From contig JADJWO010000001.1 of assembly GCA_016716325.1 (NCBI GenBank), forward strand, positions 992,001 through 1,056,000: a stretch of DNA of 64,000 nucleotides, written 5' to 3'. Of this stretch, positions 37,674-46,767 are shown in pieces. The notes beneath the pieces were generated by a model, which searched no databases, was not told the DNA's origin, and worked only from the letters and a program-made list of their open reading frames with translations. Numbering within the stretch: the stretch's first letter is position 1; every line of letters starts with the position of its first letter. Position numbers and translations under genes: made by a program. Origin of the DNA: Nitrosomonadales bacterium. Lineage in GTDB: Bacteria; Pseudomonadota; Gammaproteobacteria; Burkholderiales; Gallionellaceae.

Positions 37674-38345
37674 CTATTTCTTCCCAACGCACAATTTTTC
37701 GCACGGCACGCCGTCGCGGTCGCCATCCAGCGATTCCGGGCCGCACAGTGCAAGGTAGTGCCGCGCTTCTTCGCACGAGGTCATCTGCGCGCAGCGGCGT
37801 TTCCCGGCGCAGGCGGGGTCTGCGGCCGGCATGGCGGCGCTGGCTGCGGGTTGGGCCGGTACAGCCTGGATGGACGGGTGCTGCTTGCGCCACTGCGACG
37901 GTTCGACGATGCCGTCGCCCGCCCACAGGCCGAGCCGTTGTGATTGCGCTTCGCGCTGCAAGGCCATCAGTTCGCGGTTGCTGTGGAAACGCGAGTATTC
38001 CCACGCCATGCCGCGCCGCACCTGCTCCCGGTTGACGTTGACGCCGTCCGCGACCACCTCGGCCACGATGCGCCCGTAGTCGTCTTTCGCACGGGGGATG
38101 ACGGTGACGGTCTTGCCGGCCACCATTTCCGAGAGCGATTGCTGCGAGGTCGCACCGTAGGGCTGGCTCTTTTCCGGCGCGTCCACCCCGGCCAGACGCA
38201 CCTTCTTCGGCTTGCCCCCGTCCGTCACCATGAGGGTGTCGCCGTCCATCACGGCAATCACGCGCGCCGTGAAATCCGCCGCATGCGCAGCGCCGGCGGA
38301 AACCAGCAGCGCGGCACAGAGGAAGATCGCGCGCGTCATGCTCAT
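37674..38345 (-). CDS. Secreted thermonuclease-like nuclease with excalibur domain
   Basis: 223 residues. Signal peptide ending AAHAADF, then an SNase domain (about 25-150) with VMDGDTLMV, VRLAGVDAPEKSQPYG and DDYGRIVAEV, which hold the catalytic Arg/Glu-type residues. A Pro/Ala linker leads to an excalibur calcium-binding domain with paired cysteines and DGDRDGVPCE at the C-terminus. ATG at 38345 overlaps the pgpA stop. Extracellular or periplasmic DNA/RNA degradation is expected. Confidence 0.9.
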   Translation of the reverse strand: MSMTRAIFLCAALLVSAGAAHAADFTARVIAVMDGDTLMVTDGGKPKKVRLAGVDAPEKSQPYGATSQQSLSEMVAGKTVTVIPRAKDDYGRIVAEVVADGVNVNREQVRRGMAWEYSRFHSNRELMALQREAQSQRLGLWAGDGIVEPSQWRKQHPSIQAVPAQPAASAAMPAADPACAGKRRCAQMTSCEEARHYLALCGPESLDGDRDGVPCEKLCVGKK

Positions 38346-38848
38346 CACGGCAGGAAGGTCTTGATGACAGCCATGCACAGCAGCGCGTAGCCCGCCGCCA
38401 GCAGGTCGTCGAACATCACGCCGAGGCCGCCGTGCCAGTTGCTGTCGAAATAGCGGATCGGGGGCGGCTTGGTGATGTCGAAAAAGCGGAACAGCGTGAA
38501 GGCCAGCAGCGACCATTCCCATCCGGCCGGCGTGAAGAACAGCACCAGCAGAAAGGCGACGATCTCGTCCCACACGATGCCGCCGTGATCAGCGACGCCC
38601 AGTGCCTTGCCGGTGATGTCGCAGACCCACACGCCAATGGCGAACGCCCAGATCAGCACCAGCAGGAACAGCGCGTCGGACAGGCGCGGCGCGAGGTACC
38701 AGTACATCGGGAAGGCGACCAGCGTGCCGAACGTGCCGGGCGCCTTGCGCGCCAGCCCGCTGCCGAAGCCGAAGGACAGCAGGTGTGCCGGATGGCTGAG
38801 CAGGAAGCGCCAATCCGGCTTGATGGTTGGTTCATTCAAAGTGGTCAT
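38345..38848 (-). CDS. pgpA: Phosphatidylglycerophosphatase A
   Basis: 167 residues with about four TM helices. Family motifs: FGFGSGLARKAPGTFGTL, VWDEIVAF and FRFFDITKPPPIRYFD. It dephosphorylates phosphatidylglycerophosphate to phosphatidylglycerol in the inner membrane. ATG at 38848 overlaps the thiL 3' end by 17 bp, giving the normal length; a longer in-frame start lies inside thiL. Confidence 0.94.
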   Translation of the reverse strand: MTTLNEPTIKPDWRFLLSHPAHLLSFGFGSGLARKAPGTFGTLVAFPMYWYLAPRLSDALFLLVLIWAFAIGVWVCDITGKALGVADHGGIVWDEIVAFLLVLFFTPAGWEWSLLAFTLFRFFDITKPPPIRYFDSNWHGGLGVMFDDLLAAGYALLCMAVIKTFLP

Positions 38849-39785
38849 ATCCCCCCGTCCCGACATTGATGGGATGGCCGGACGCATCCTGCACCAGGCA
38901 GCCGCTTCCCGCAACGATCCTGCCGACGCGCGTCAGCGGCAGGCCGAGCTGCGCGGCGATGAGCGGCACGTCTGCACGGCGCACGGCAGGCGCGGTGAAG
39001 CACAATTCGTAATCGTCGCCACCGGACAGCACGCATCGCTGCCCAAGCGGCTGTTGCATGTGCCGATGCAAGATCGGGGACACAGGCAGCGACGCGAAGT
39101 CGATCTCGGCCCCCACCCGGGATGCCTCCAGAATATGGCCCAGGTCGGCCAGCAGCCCGTCGGAAACGTCGATCGCGCTGCTGGCGATACCGCGCAATGC
39201 CAGCCCCAGCGCGACGCGCGGCTGCGGCCGGTGCAAGCGCAACGCGCAGGCGGCGAGATCCGCCTCGTCCAAGACGACCTTCCCTTGCAGGTGTGCCAGC
39301 GCCAGTGCCGCATCGCCCAGCGTGCCGGATACCCAGATGTCGTCATCCGGCAGCGCACCGTCGCGGCGCAATGCGGCGCCCGGCGGCACTTCGCCGAAGA
39401 TGGTGACGCACAGGTTGAGCGGCCCGCGCGTGGTGTCGCCGCCAACCAGTGCGACATGATATTCGTCGGCCAGCGCGAAGAAGCCCGCGCTGAACTGCTC
39501 CAACCATGCCCCGTCCGCTGCGGGCAGCGCGATGCCCAGCGTCACCCAGCGCGGCGCGGCACCCATCGCCGCCATGTCGGACAGGTTCACCGCCAGCGCC
39601 TTGTGTCCCAGCTGATACGGATCGGCATCGGCCAGGAAATGCGTGCCGCTCACCAGCATGTCGGTGGACACCGCCAGCACCCGGCCTTCCGACACTTGCA
39701 GCAGCGCCGCATCGTCGCCCACGCCCAGGATCGCGTCAGGCGCGGGGCGGGTGAAGTAACGCTGGATCAGATCGAATTCACTCAT
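38832..39785 (-). CDS. thiL: Thiamine-monophosphate kinase
   Basis: 317 residues. N-terminus MSEFDLIQRYF, ILGVGDDAALL, STDMLVSGTHF, LVGGDTTRGP and SSAIDVSDGLLADLGHI are the PurM-fold ThiL signatures. Makes thiamine pyrophosphate from TMP. ATG at 39785 gives the family N-terminus. Upstream in the operon lies the acetylation pair rather than the usual nusB. Confidence 0.96.
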   Translation of the reverse strand: MSEFDLIQRYFTRPAPDAILGVGDDAALLQVSEGRVLAVSTDMLVSGTHFLADADPYQLGHKALAVNLSDMAAMGAAPRWVTLGIALPAADGAWLEQFSAGFFALADEYHVALVGGDTTRGPLNLCVTIFGEVPPGAALRRDGALPDDDIWVSGTLGDAALALAHLQGKVVLDEADLAACALRLHRPQPRVALGLALRGIASSAIDVSDGLLADLGHILEASRVGAEIDFASLPVSPILHRHMQQPLGQRCVLSGGDDYELCFTAPAVRRADVPLIAAQLGLPLTRVGRIVAGSGCLVQDASGHPINVGTGGYDHFE

Positions 39786-39795
39786 GGCGAAGTAT

Positions 39796-40935
39796 TCAGT
39801 GCCCCGGCAACAGGTTTTGCAATTGCTGCAGAAACTCCGGGTGCGCAGCCAGATAACGGGCCCGCGCCTGCCGTTCGGCTTCGGCGCGCGCATCAACGTT
39901 CCCCGCATTCAGCCGCATACCCAGTTGCGGCGGCTTCAGTCCGAACATCTCATCCAGCATCAGGTTGCCTGCCTCGTAATTGAAATGTGCCGGATCCTGC
40001 CAGTAAATATCAACCTTGTCGGAAATCGGCACGGTGCCCAAGGCATGATAACCCTCAAAATCCCATACCTCCACCTGCGCATCGCCCATGTCATCCGCCA
40101 ACGCCGCGATTTGCCGCAGCGCATCCCAGCGCGCCTGGCGCTCGCCGCACTGGTATTCCAGCTCGAACGACAGGGCATGGCGCGGATACACCACCAGCTT
40201 CATGGCAATGTGCTTTTGCTGTGCCAGCACAAGCAACTCCCGCAAGCCGCCCAGATCCAGCGCATCCGGTGCCCGACCGGATAAGGGAGGCGCCGGTTGT
40301 TCCGAGACCCGCCCGACCCGGCATGATCGATGAAGAGCCAGATGCTCGCGGAAGCGGCCCGCGGTACCCGGCTTGCCGCGCGTGTAGAAATACAGGCCGT
40401 CCGCATTGTGGCTGGGCTGTTCATGGCGCTGCTCCAGCAGCGTGTTCAGCGAGGCGTCCAGTGCTTCGAAGGAAAACAGGAAAGCGCGCTCGTCCGGGGA
40501 TGCCATTGCGGCGATCTCTGCCGCGCAGTCTTTCTTCGGCATCTCCCTCGGATGTATCCCAAGCACGATCTGGCGTAACGCTGTGTCGTGCTGGAGTGCG
40601 AACTGAACATTACATTGCACCATTTCCCATGATGCTCCGGCCAGAGCAAAATTGAAGCTCTTGCCAGCTGCCCGCAATGCCGGATGTGAAGGATCGAAGC
40701 CGATCTCGGAGTACGAGCTGCCGAAGATCAACGATACCGGCTGCTCGCGCTGCACCAGTGCCGGCTTGACGTGACGCTCGTAACGACGGAACTTCGGCTT
40801 GACCGCATTGAAACCGGCGATGGATATGTCGCGGTAATACCAGAACGGATCGACCACGCGATTGAAGACCACGGTCAACCCTGCCAACAGGGCCAACAGG
40901 ATGCAGAACACGGCAAGGTAACGGGCGCTGGTCAT
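39796..40935 (-). CDS. SGNH/AlgX-DltD-like membrane-anchored protein, partner of an MBOAT acyltransferase
   Basis: 379 residues. One N-terminal TM (about 5-25), then an extracytoplasmic domain. IFGSSYSEIGFDPS matches a block I serine and DPAHFNYEAG a DxxH dyad of SGNH-type acyl hydrolases/transferases. ATG at 40935 overlaps the MBOAT stop (TAATG), a coupled pair. In alginate and cellulose acetylation such a protein receives the acetyl group passed by the MBOAT. The polymer modified here is unknown. An upstream in-frame extension is inside the MBOAT gene and was not used. Confidence 0.75.
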   Translation of the reverse strand: MTSARYLAVFCILLALLAGLTVVFNRVVDPFWYYRDISIAGFNAVKPKFRRYERHVKPALVQREQPVSLIFGSSYSEIGFDPSHPALRAAGKSFNFALAGASWEMVQCNVQFALQHDTALRQIVLGIHPREMPKKDCAAEIAAMASPDERAFLFSFEALDASLNTLLEQRHEQPSHNADGLYFYTRGKPGTAGRFREHLALHRSCRVGRVSEQPAPPLSGRAPDALDLGGLRELLVLAQQKHIAMKLVVYPRHALSFELEYQCGERQARWDALRQIAALADDMGDAQVEVWDFEGYHALGTVPISDKVDIYWQDPAHFNYEAGNLMLDEMFGLKPPQLGMRLNAGNVDARAEAERQARARYLAAHPEFLQQLQNLLPGH

Positions 40936-42430
40936 TAGAACTGGAAATAGATGAATTCGCTCAACTCGGAGATCGACATCAGCGCGAACAGCGCGACGAA
41001 CGAACTCCATACCGCCCAGCGATAGCTTGGCTGCCACACCAGGCGCGCCGGCGATTCTGCCTGCGACGGCATGTTCAGCGCCGGATCGAAGCGGCGCATG
41101 ATCTGCTGAGTGTTCGGCGCCAGCCATGCCAGCAGCAACGCAACCAGCAGGTAATTACGCGTGGCATGCCCGACCAGATGGTTGCCCGAATGCAGATCGA
41201 AACCGTTGCCACCGCACATGGCCTGCACGATGACGTTCGCAGTATGCAGATCGGATGCGCGGAAGAATACCCACGCCATGACGACCGCCAGAAAGGTCAG
41301 CAGCACCGACAGCAGGTGGGCCGGACGGGACAGCGGCCGGTCGGGGTCCTGCCCGAGGCTGCGGCGCAGCGCATGCCATGCGTGGTTGACGACCAGATAC
41401 AGGCCGTGCAGGCCGCCCCAGATCACGAACGTCCAGCCCGCCCCGTGCCACAACCCGCCCAGCAGCATGGTGGCCATCAGGTTCAGGTAGCGGCGCGGCG
41501 CGCCCTGCGGTTGCCGCCCAGCGGGATGTACAGGTAGTCGCGCAGGAAACGCGACAGCGTCATGTGCCAGCGCCGCCAGAACTCGATGATGTTCACCGCC
41601 TTGTACGGCGAATGGAAGTTCAGCGGCAGCACCACCCCGAACATGCGCGACAGGCCGATGGCCATATCCGAGTAGCCGGAGAAGTCGAAGTACAGTTGCA
41701 GGGTGTAGCACAGCGCCCCGCCCCAGGCCTCGACGAAGGTCAGGGTGACGCCGGCGGCGGGGGCGTCGAACACCGGCCCGACGTAGACCGACAGGCCGTC
41801 GGCCAGCACGACCTTCTTGAACAGCCCGATGAAGAAGATGGTCGCGCCCACCGCCATGTTCTCGTAGTTGAACCGGTAGGTGGCGGCATGGGCGAACTGC
41901 GGCATCATCTCCCGGTGGTGCAGCACCGGTCCGGCGATCAGGTGCGGGAAGTAGGTGACGAACAGCAGGTAGTGCACGAAGTTGTATTCCCTGACCTTGC
42001 CCTGCCAGGTGTCCACCAGGAAGGCGATCTGGGTGAAGGTGAAGAACGAGATGCCCAGCGGCAGGATGATGTGGGACAGGTTCCAGTCGGTGCCCAGCAG
42101 CGGGTTCAGGTTGTCGACGAAGAAGTTGGCGTATTTGTAGTAGCCCAGCAGTGCGAGGTCGGCGGCGACGGCGAGGGCCAGCAGGGATTTCTTGCGCCGT
42201 TCGTCCTGTCTTGCGCCGGCCCGGGCGATCCAGGTGCCGAACGCGTAGTTGCCAACGATGGAGCCGAGCAGCAATCCGACGTAGGCCGGGTTCCAGTAGC
42301 CGTAGAAGAACAGCGAGGCCAGCGCCAGCCAGGCGGCGGCATAGCCGTGTCCGATACGTGCCAGCCGGAAGAAACCCAGCAGCACCACCGGCAGGAACAC
42401 GAAGATGAAGGCGTAGGAGTTGAACAGCAT
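40935..42430 (-). pseudogene. MBOAT-family O-acyltransferase (AlgI-like) with a one-base frameshift
   Basis: Two frames give one protein. The first (from 42430, MLFNSYAFIFVFLPVVLLGF) contains FPHLIAGPVLHH and FWRRWHMTLSRFLRDYLYIPLGGN, then goes out of frame near 41503-41506 and stops at 41483. The second continues GAPRRYLNLMATMLLGGLWHGAGW, with the catalytic MBOAT histidine, to 40935. One inserted base at the G3 run (41503-41505) restores about 498 residues, the AlgI length. It would move acetyl groups across the inner membrane for its SGNH partner. A real mutation or a sequencing error; if real, the enzyme loses its catalytic His. Confidence 0.88.
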
Positions 42431-42472
42431 TGCGTTATCTCAGCCGGTACGAACGCCAGCCCGCAACACCGG

Positions 42473-42937
42473 TCAGTTCTTGCCGCGCCCGGCGAATTCC
42501 ACGGCGCGCAATTGCGGGGCGAGTTTGTCGAGCACGCCGTTGACGTACTTGTGCCCGTCGGTGCCGCCGAAGGTCTTGGCCAGTTCGACCGCTTCGTTGA
42601 TGACGACCTTGTAGGGCACTTCGGGATGCTGTGCCAGTTCGAACGTGCCCAGCAGCAGCACCGCGAATTCCACCGGGCTGAGTTCGCCGGGCGGACGGTC
42701 GAGATGCGGCAGGAGCAGCGCCTCGATGTCGGCATGTTGCGCCAATGCGCCGCGCAGCAGCTTGGAGAACAACTCCTTGTCGTAGCGGCCGAGCTTCTTT
42801 TCGGACTGGATCTGTTTCTCGATCCCTGCCGCATCGCCAGCCGTGACGCGCCACTGGTAGATGCCCTGCAACGCAAGTTCGCGCGCGCGATGGCGCGGGC
42901 TCTTGCCCGGCGCCTTTGATGCCTCGGTCGGGCTCAT
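42473..42937 (-). CDS. nusB: Transcription antitermination factor NusB
   Basis: 154 residues, all-helical. RHRARELALQGIYQW near the N-terminus, VINEAVELAKTFGGTDGHKYVNGVLDKL near the C-terminus are NusB signatures. Binds boxA RNA with NusE for rRNA antitermination. ATG at 42937 lies 4 bp after ribH; earlier in-frame starts lie inside ribH. Confidence 0.96.
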   Translation of the reverse strand: MSPTEASKAPGKSPRHRARELALQGIYQWRVTAGDAAGIEKQIQSEKKLGRYDKELFSKLLRGALAQHADIEALLLPHLDRPPGELSPVEFAVLLLGTFELAQHPEVPYKVVINEAVELAKTFGGTDGHKYVNGVLDKLAPQLRAVEFAGRGKN

Positions 42938-42941
42938 GGCC

Positions 42942-43406
42942 TCACTCCGCGTCACTGGCGACATCCCGCAACAGATTGGCCATCTCGATCGCGACCAGCG
43001 CGGCTTCGCCGCCCTTGACGCGCATGCGCGCGATTGCCTGCTCGTCGGTATCGGTGGTGAGGATGGCATTGGCGATCGGCACGCCGCAGGCCAACTGGAC
43101 GTCGCCGACGCAGCGCGCCGATTCGTTCGACACCACCTCGAAATGGTAGGTATCACCACGGATCACCGCACCCAGCGCGATCAGCGCGTCGAACTTGCCA
43201 CTCTCCGCCATATTAAGCAGCACCAACGGGATCTCCAGCGCGCCGGGCACGGTGGCCAGCGTGATGTCACCGTCCGCGACGCCCTGCTTGACCAGTTGCG
43301 CGCGGCATTCCCCGAGCAGGCCTTCGCAGACCTCGCTGTTGAACCGGCTTTGCACGATTCCGATGCGCATCCCGCTGCCGTCCAGGTTCTTTTCGATCTC
43401 TTTCAT
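42942..43406 (-). CDS. ribH: 6,7-dimethyl-8-ribityllumazine synthase
   Basis: 154 residues. IGIVQSRFNSEVCEGLL, VPGALEIPLVLLNM, GAVIRGDTYHFEVV (catalytic His) and the C-terminal KGGEAALVAIEMANLL are family motifs. Condenses butanone phosphate with the ribityl pyrimidine. Overlaps the ribBX stop by 4 bp. Confidence 0.97.
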   Translation of the reverse strand: MKEIEKNLDGSGMRIGIVQSRFNSEVCEGLLGECRAQLVKQGVADGDITLATVPGALEIPLVLLNMAESGKFDALIALGAVIRGDTYHFEVVSNESARCVGDVQLACGVPIANAILTTDTDEQAIARMRVKGGEAALVAIEMANLLRDVASDAE

Positions 43407-44500
43407 GTGTTTTCCTTCGATTGACAATAACGCACCACCTCGAGGCCGAAGCCGGTCATGCTCGGCATCTTGCGCGGCGTGGCGATCAGGCACATCTTGC
43501 CGACATTGAGGTCGCGCAGGATCTGCGCGCCGATACCGTAGTTGCGCGGATCCCATTGCGCCGGATGCACATCCATCCCGGCAGCGCGCGCGCGCAGGTC
43601 CGCCGGGGTCTCGCTATAGTGCATCAGCACCAGCACGCCCGTCTCCGATCTGCCGATCCTCGAGAGCGCGTCATGCACACTGGTGGAGTTCGGATAATGC
43701 GCCTGTTCGATGAAGTCCATCACCGACAACGGCTCATGCACGCGCACCAGGGTTTCTTCGTCCGGCACGATGTCGCCCTTGACCAGCGCCAGATGGGTGC
43801 GCTGCGAGGTCTTGTCGAAATAGGTCACCAGGTCGAGCGTGCCGTAGGCGGTCTGTACCGTACGGCGCGCGACGCGTTCGATCAGCGCCTCGTTCTGGAT
43901 GCGGTATTCGATCAGGTCGGCGATCGTGCCGATCTTGAGGCTATGCTGTCTGGCGAACTCGATCAGGTCGGGTAGACGCGCCATCTCGCCGTCATCCTTG
44001 AGGATCTCGCAGATCACCGCAGCCGGTGTCAGTCCCGCCTGTTGCGCCAGGTCGCAGCCCGCCTCGGTATGTCCGGCGCGCACCAGCACGCCGCCGTTGC
44101 GCGCCATCAAGGGGAAGATGTGGCCGGGCTGCACGATGTCGGCCGGCCTGGCGTCCCTGTTCGCTGCCGCGAGTATGGTGCGCGCACGGTCCGCCGCCGA
44201 GATGCCGGTGGTCACCCCCGTCGCCGCCTCGATCGACAAGGTGAAGTTGGTCGCCAACGCCAGGCCGTTGTCGCGCACCATCAGCGGCAGGTCGAGCTGG
44301 CGACAATGCGTCTCGGTCAGCGTCAGGCAGATCAGGCCGCGTGCATGCTTGGCCATGAAGTTGACCATCTCGGGCGTGGCGAACTCCGCCGCAAAGACCA
44401 GGTCGCCTTCATTCTCCCGGTCTTCCTCGTCGACCAGCACGACCATGCGTCCGGCGCGGATCTCCGCGATGATTTCCGGTGTGGGCGATATCCCTGTCAT
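43403..44500 (-). CDS. ribB: RibBX-type protein: dihydroxybutanone-phosphate synthase with degenerate GCH II domain
   Basis: 365 residues. The N-terminal RibB domain (about 1-205) is complete: VLVDEEDRENEGDLV, RGLICL, HIFPLMARNGGVLVRAGHTEA. It makes 3,4-dihydroxy-2-butanone 4-phosphate. The C-terminal part (about 206-365) aligns with GTP cyclohydrolase II (VRVHEPLSVMDF, ALSRIG, GIGAQILRDLNV), but the three zinc cysteines and the catalytic surroundings are absent, so it should not cleave GTP. This is the ribBX arrangement known in Proteobacteria; a separate ribA must lie elsewhere. ATG at 44500, overlapping the ribE stop. Confidence 0.92.
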   Translation of the reverse strand: MTGISPTPEIIAEIRAGRMVVLVDEEDRENEGDLVFAAEFATPEMVNFMAKHARGLICLTLTETHCRQLDLPLMVRDNGLALATNFTLSIEAATGVTTGISAADRARTILAAANRDARPADIVQPGHIFPLMARNGGVLVRAGHTEAGCDLAQQAGLTPAAVICEILKDDGEMARLPDLIEFARQHSLKIGTIADLIEYRIQNEALIERVARRTVQTAYGTLDLVTYFDKTSQRTHLALVKGDIVPDEETLVRVHEPLSVMDFIEQAHYPNSTSVHDALSRIGRSETGVLVLMHYSETPADLRARAAGMDVHPAQWDPRNYGIGAQILRDLNVGKMCLIATPRKMPSMTGFGLEVVRYCQSKENT

Positions 44501-45093
44501 TGCGTCTCTTTCTGCATCATGCGTTCCACGTAGCGCGCGATCAGATCCACTTCGAGATTGACGCGGCCGCCCGCGCGCAGGTTTTTCAGGTTGGTCATCG
44601 CCAGCGTGTGCGGGATCAGATTGACGCTGAATTCGTCGCCCTCCACCCGGTTGATGGTCAGGCTGACGCCGTTGATGGTGATCGAACCCTTGATCGCGAT
44701 GTATTTCGCCAGCGCATGCGGGGCGCGCACGACCAGTCTCCAGCTCTCCCCCAGGTCGGTGAACTCGACCACCTCGCCGACGCCATCCACATGACCGCTG
44801 ACCAGATGACCGCCCAGCCGGTCGGCGAGGCACAGCGCCTTTTCCAGGTTGACCGGCGCGCCCTGCGCATCCAGGCCGACCGTGCAATCCAGCGTCTCGC
44901 GCGACACTTCGACCGTAAAGGAACGGGTGGCGCGTTCGATCACCGTCAGGCAGACCCCGTTCACCGCGATGCTGTCGCCAAGCTTGACGTCGCCCATGTC
45001 CAGCGACTGTGTCGCGATCTCCAGCCGCAGCCCGCCGTCACGGTCGGTTGCCTGTTTGATGTTGCCTACATCTGCAATGATTCCACTAAACAC
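44497..45093 (-). CDS. ribE: Riboflavin synthase alpha chain
   Basis: 198 residues made of two repeated lumazine-binding barrels: MFSGIIADVG ... GDSIAVNGVCLTV in the first and GHVDGVGEV ... KGSITINGVSLTI in the second. Dismutates lumazine to riboflavin. Four bases separate it from ribD. Confidence 0.96.
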   Translation of the reverse strand: MFSGIIADVGNIKQATDRDGGLRLEIATQSLDMGDVKLGDSIAVNGVCLTVIERATRSFTVEVSRETLDCTVGLDAQGAPVNLEKALCLADRLGGHLVSGHVDGVGEVVEFTDLGESWRLVVRAPHALAKYIAIKGSITINGVSLTINRVEGDEFSVNLIPHTLAMTNLKNLRAGGRVNLEVDLIARYVERMMQKETQ

Positions 45094-45097
45094 CGAT

Positions 45098-46186
45098 TTA
45101 TCCCTTCACCTTTATCGTGATGCGCAAGTCGTTGCCGATCTGCCGCACATCCTGCCATTGCAATTCGATGCGCTGCTCCAGACGGGTCATCTCGCCCAGT
45201 CTCACCATACTGCGCGCCGCATCGCCCAACAACTGCGGCGCGACATACAGCAGCAATTCATCCACCTGTCCGGCGCGCAGCAGGGCCCCGCTCAGGGTGC
45301 TGCCCGCCTCGACCATCACTTCGTTGCAACCGCGTTGCGCAAGGTCGCGCAATACGGCCTCCAGATCCACCCGCCCGTCGTCGCCCGGCATCACCGACAC
45401 GGTCGCGCCGAGGTCCTGCAGCATGGCGATCTTCTGTTCGTCGCCCTGCGCGGCATAGACCAGCGTGCCGCCGTCGTACAGGATGCGCGCGTCCAGCGGG
45501 ATGCGCAGACGGCTGTCCAGCACCACGCGCAACGGCTGGCGCGGGGTGTCGATCTCGCGCACGTTCAAACGCGCATCGTCCGCCAGTACCGTGTCGACCC
45601 CCGTCAGCACGGCGCACGAACGTGCGCGCCAGCGCTGCACGTCATGGCGCGCCGCTTCTCCGGTGATCCACTGGCTGATCCCGTTGCCCAGTGCGGTGCG
45701 CCCGTCCAGGCTCATCGCGATCTTGCTGCGCACCCAGGGCGTGCCACGCGTCATGCGCGAGAAGAAGCCGATGTTCAATTCCCGCGCCGCTGCTTCCATC
45801 AGGCCGCAATCGACCGCGATCCCGGCCTCGCGCAACTTCGCGATACCCGCGCCCGACACTTGCGGATTCGGATCCTGCACCGCCACCACCACGCGCGCCA
45901 CGCCTGCCGCGATCAGCGCATCCGTGCAGGGCGGCGTCCTGCCGTGATGATTGCACGGCTCCAGCGTCACATACGCCGTCGCGCCCTGCGCCGCATCGCC
46001 CGCCTCGTTCAGCGCGTGGACTTCGGCATGCGCTTCTCCCGCTCGCCGATGCCAACCCTGCCCCGCGAGCGTGTCGTCCCTGACCAGCACGCATCCGACG
46101 CGCGGGTTCGGGCTGGCACCATACAACCCGAGTTCCGCCAGCCGCAAGGCCTGTGCCATCCACGCGCTGTCCCGGGCAGTGAACAT
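45098..46186 (-). CDS. ribD: Bifunctional pyrimidine deaminase/reductase RibD
   Basis: 362 residues. Deaminase zinc motifs HAEVHAL and PCNHHGRTPPC (about 50-85), then a reductase domain (about 145-360) with KIAMSLDGRTA and VEAGSTLSGALL. Converts the GTP cyclohydrolase II product in two steps. ATG at 46186 overlaps the nrdR stop by one base. Confidence 0.96.
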   Translation of the reverse strand: MFTARDSAWMAQALRLAELGLYGASPNPRVGCVLVRDDTLAGQGWHRRAGEAHAEVHALNEAGDAAQGATAYVTLEPCNHHGRTPPCTDALIAAGVARVVVAVQDPNPQVSGAGIAKLREAGIAVDCGLMEAAARELNIGFFSRMTRGTPWVRSKIAMSLDGRTALGNGISQWITGEAARHDVQRWRARSCAVLTGVDTVLADDARLNVREIDTPRQPLRVVLDSRLRIPLDARILYDGGTLVYAAQGDEQKIAMLQDLGATVSVMPGDDGRVDLEAVLRDLAQRGCNEVMVEAGSTLSGALLRAGQVDELLLYVAPQLLGDAARSMVRLGEMTRLEQRIELQWQDVRQIGNDLRITIKVKG

Positions 46187-46680
46187 CAACTCTTTTTCTT
46201 CCCGAGGCTGTCCGTGGCACGCCGTGCCGGCGCTTTGCTCACCGCGTCGATGGCATCGGTGAAATCGCCCACATCCTGGAAGCTCTTGTAAACCGAGGCA
46301 AAACGGATATAGGCCACTTTGTCGAGCTTGAGCAACTCCTTCATCACCAGTTCGCCGATCAGGCGCGAACCGATCTCGCGCTCGCCAAGAGCAAAGATCT
46401 TCTGCGTCACGCGATCGATCGCGGCATCCACCATCTCGGTGGGGACGGGCCGCTTGTGCAACGCGCGCGCAAAACTGGTGCGCAGCCGCTCCTCGTCGAA
46501 CTCGCTGCGCATGCCGTTCTGCTTGACCACCTGCGGCATGCGCAACTCGATCATCTCGTAAGTGGTGAAGCGCTTGTCGCACGACAGGCATCGGCGGCGG
46601 CGGCGCACGGTATCCCCCTCCTCACTGAGACGGGTATCCACCACCTGGGTGTCTTCGTGTTTACAGAACGGACATTTCAT
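46186..46680 (-). CDS. nrdR: Transcriptional repressor NrdR
   Basis: 164 residues. Zinc ribbon MKCPFCKHEDTQVVDTR ... RRRCLSCDKRFTTYE, then an ATP-cone (about 50-140) that reads ATP/dATP. Represses ribonucleotide reductase genes. ATG at 46680 gives the family start; an in-frame upstream start would add 16 residues from repetitive DNA. Confidence 0.97.
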   Translation of the reverse strand: MKCPFCKHEDTQVVDTRLSEEGDTVRRRRRCLSCDKRFTTYEMIELRMPQVVKQNGMRSEFDEERLRTSFARALHKRPVPTEMVDAAIDRVTQKIFALGEREIGSRLIGELVMKELLKLDKVAYIRFASVYKSFQDVGDFTDAIDAVSKAPARRATDSLGKKKS

Positions 46681-46690
46681 TTGGTGAACA

Positions 46691-46735
46691 GGGAGTGGAA
46701 AGTAGAAAGTGGGAAGTGGCTTCCCCACTCCCCAC
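46691..46735. repeat. Degenerate AGTGGGA-type heptamer tract with inverted end, upstream of nrdR
   Basis: GGGAGTGG-AAAGTAG-AAAGTGG-GAAGTGG runs into CTTCCCCACTCCCCACT, so the tract repeats with a period of about 7 and is partly palindromic. It closely resembles the GGGAAGT array at the ruvC start. It lies between glyA and nrdR. Confidence 0.6.
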
Positions 46736-46767
46736 TAAGGCACATAGTGCCGCTCCACTTACCAGCT

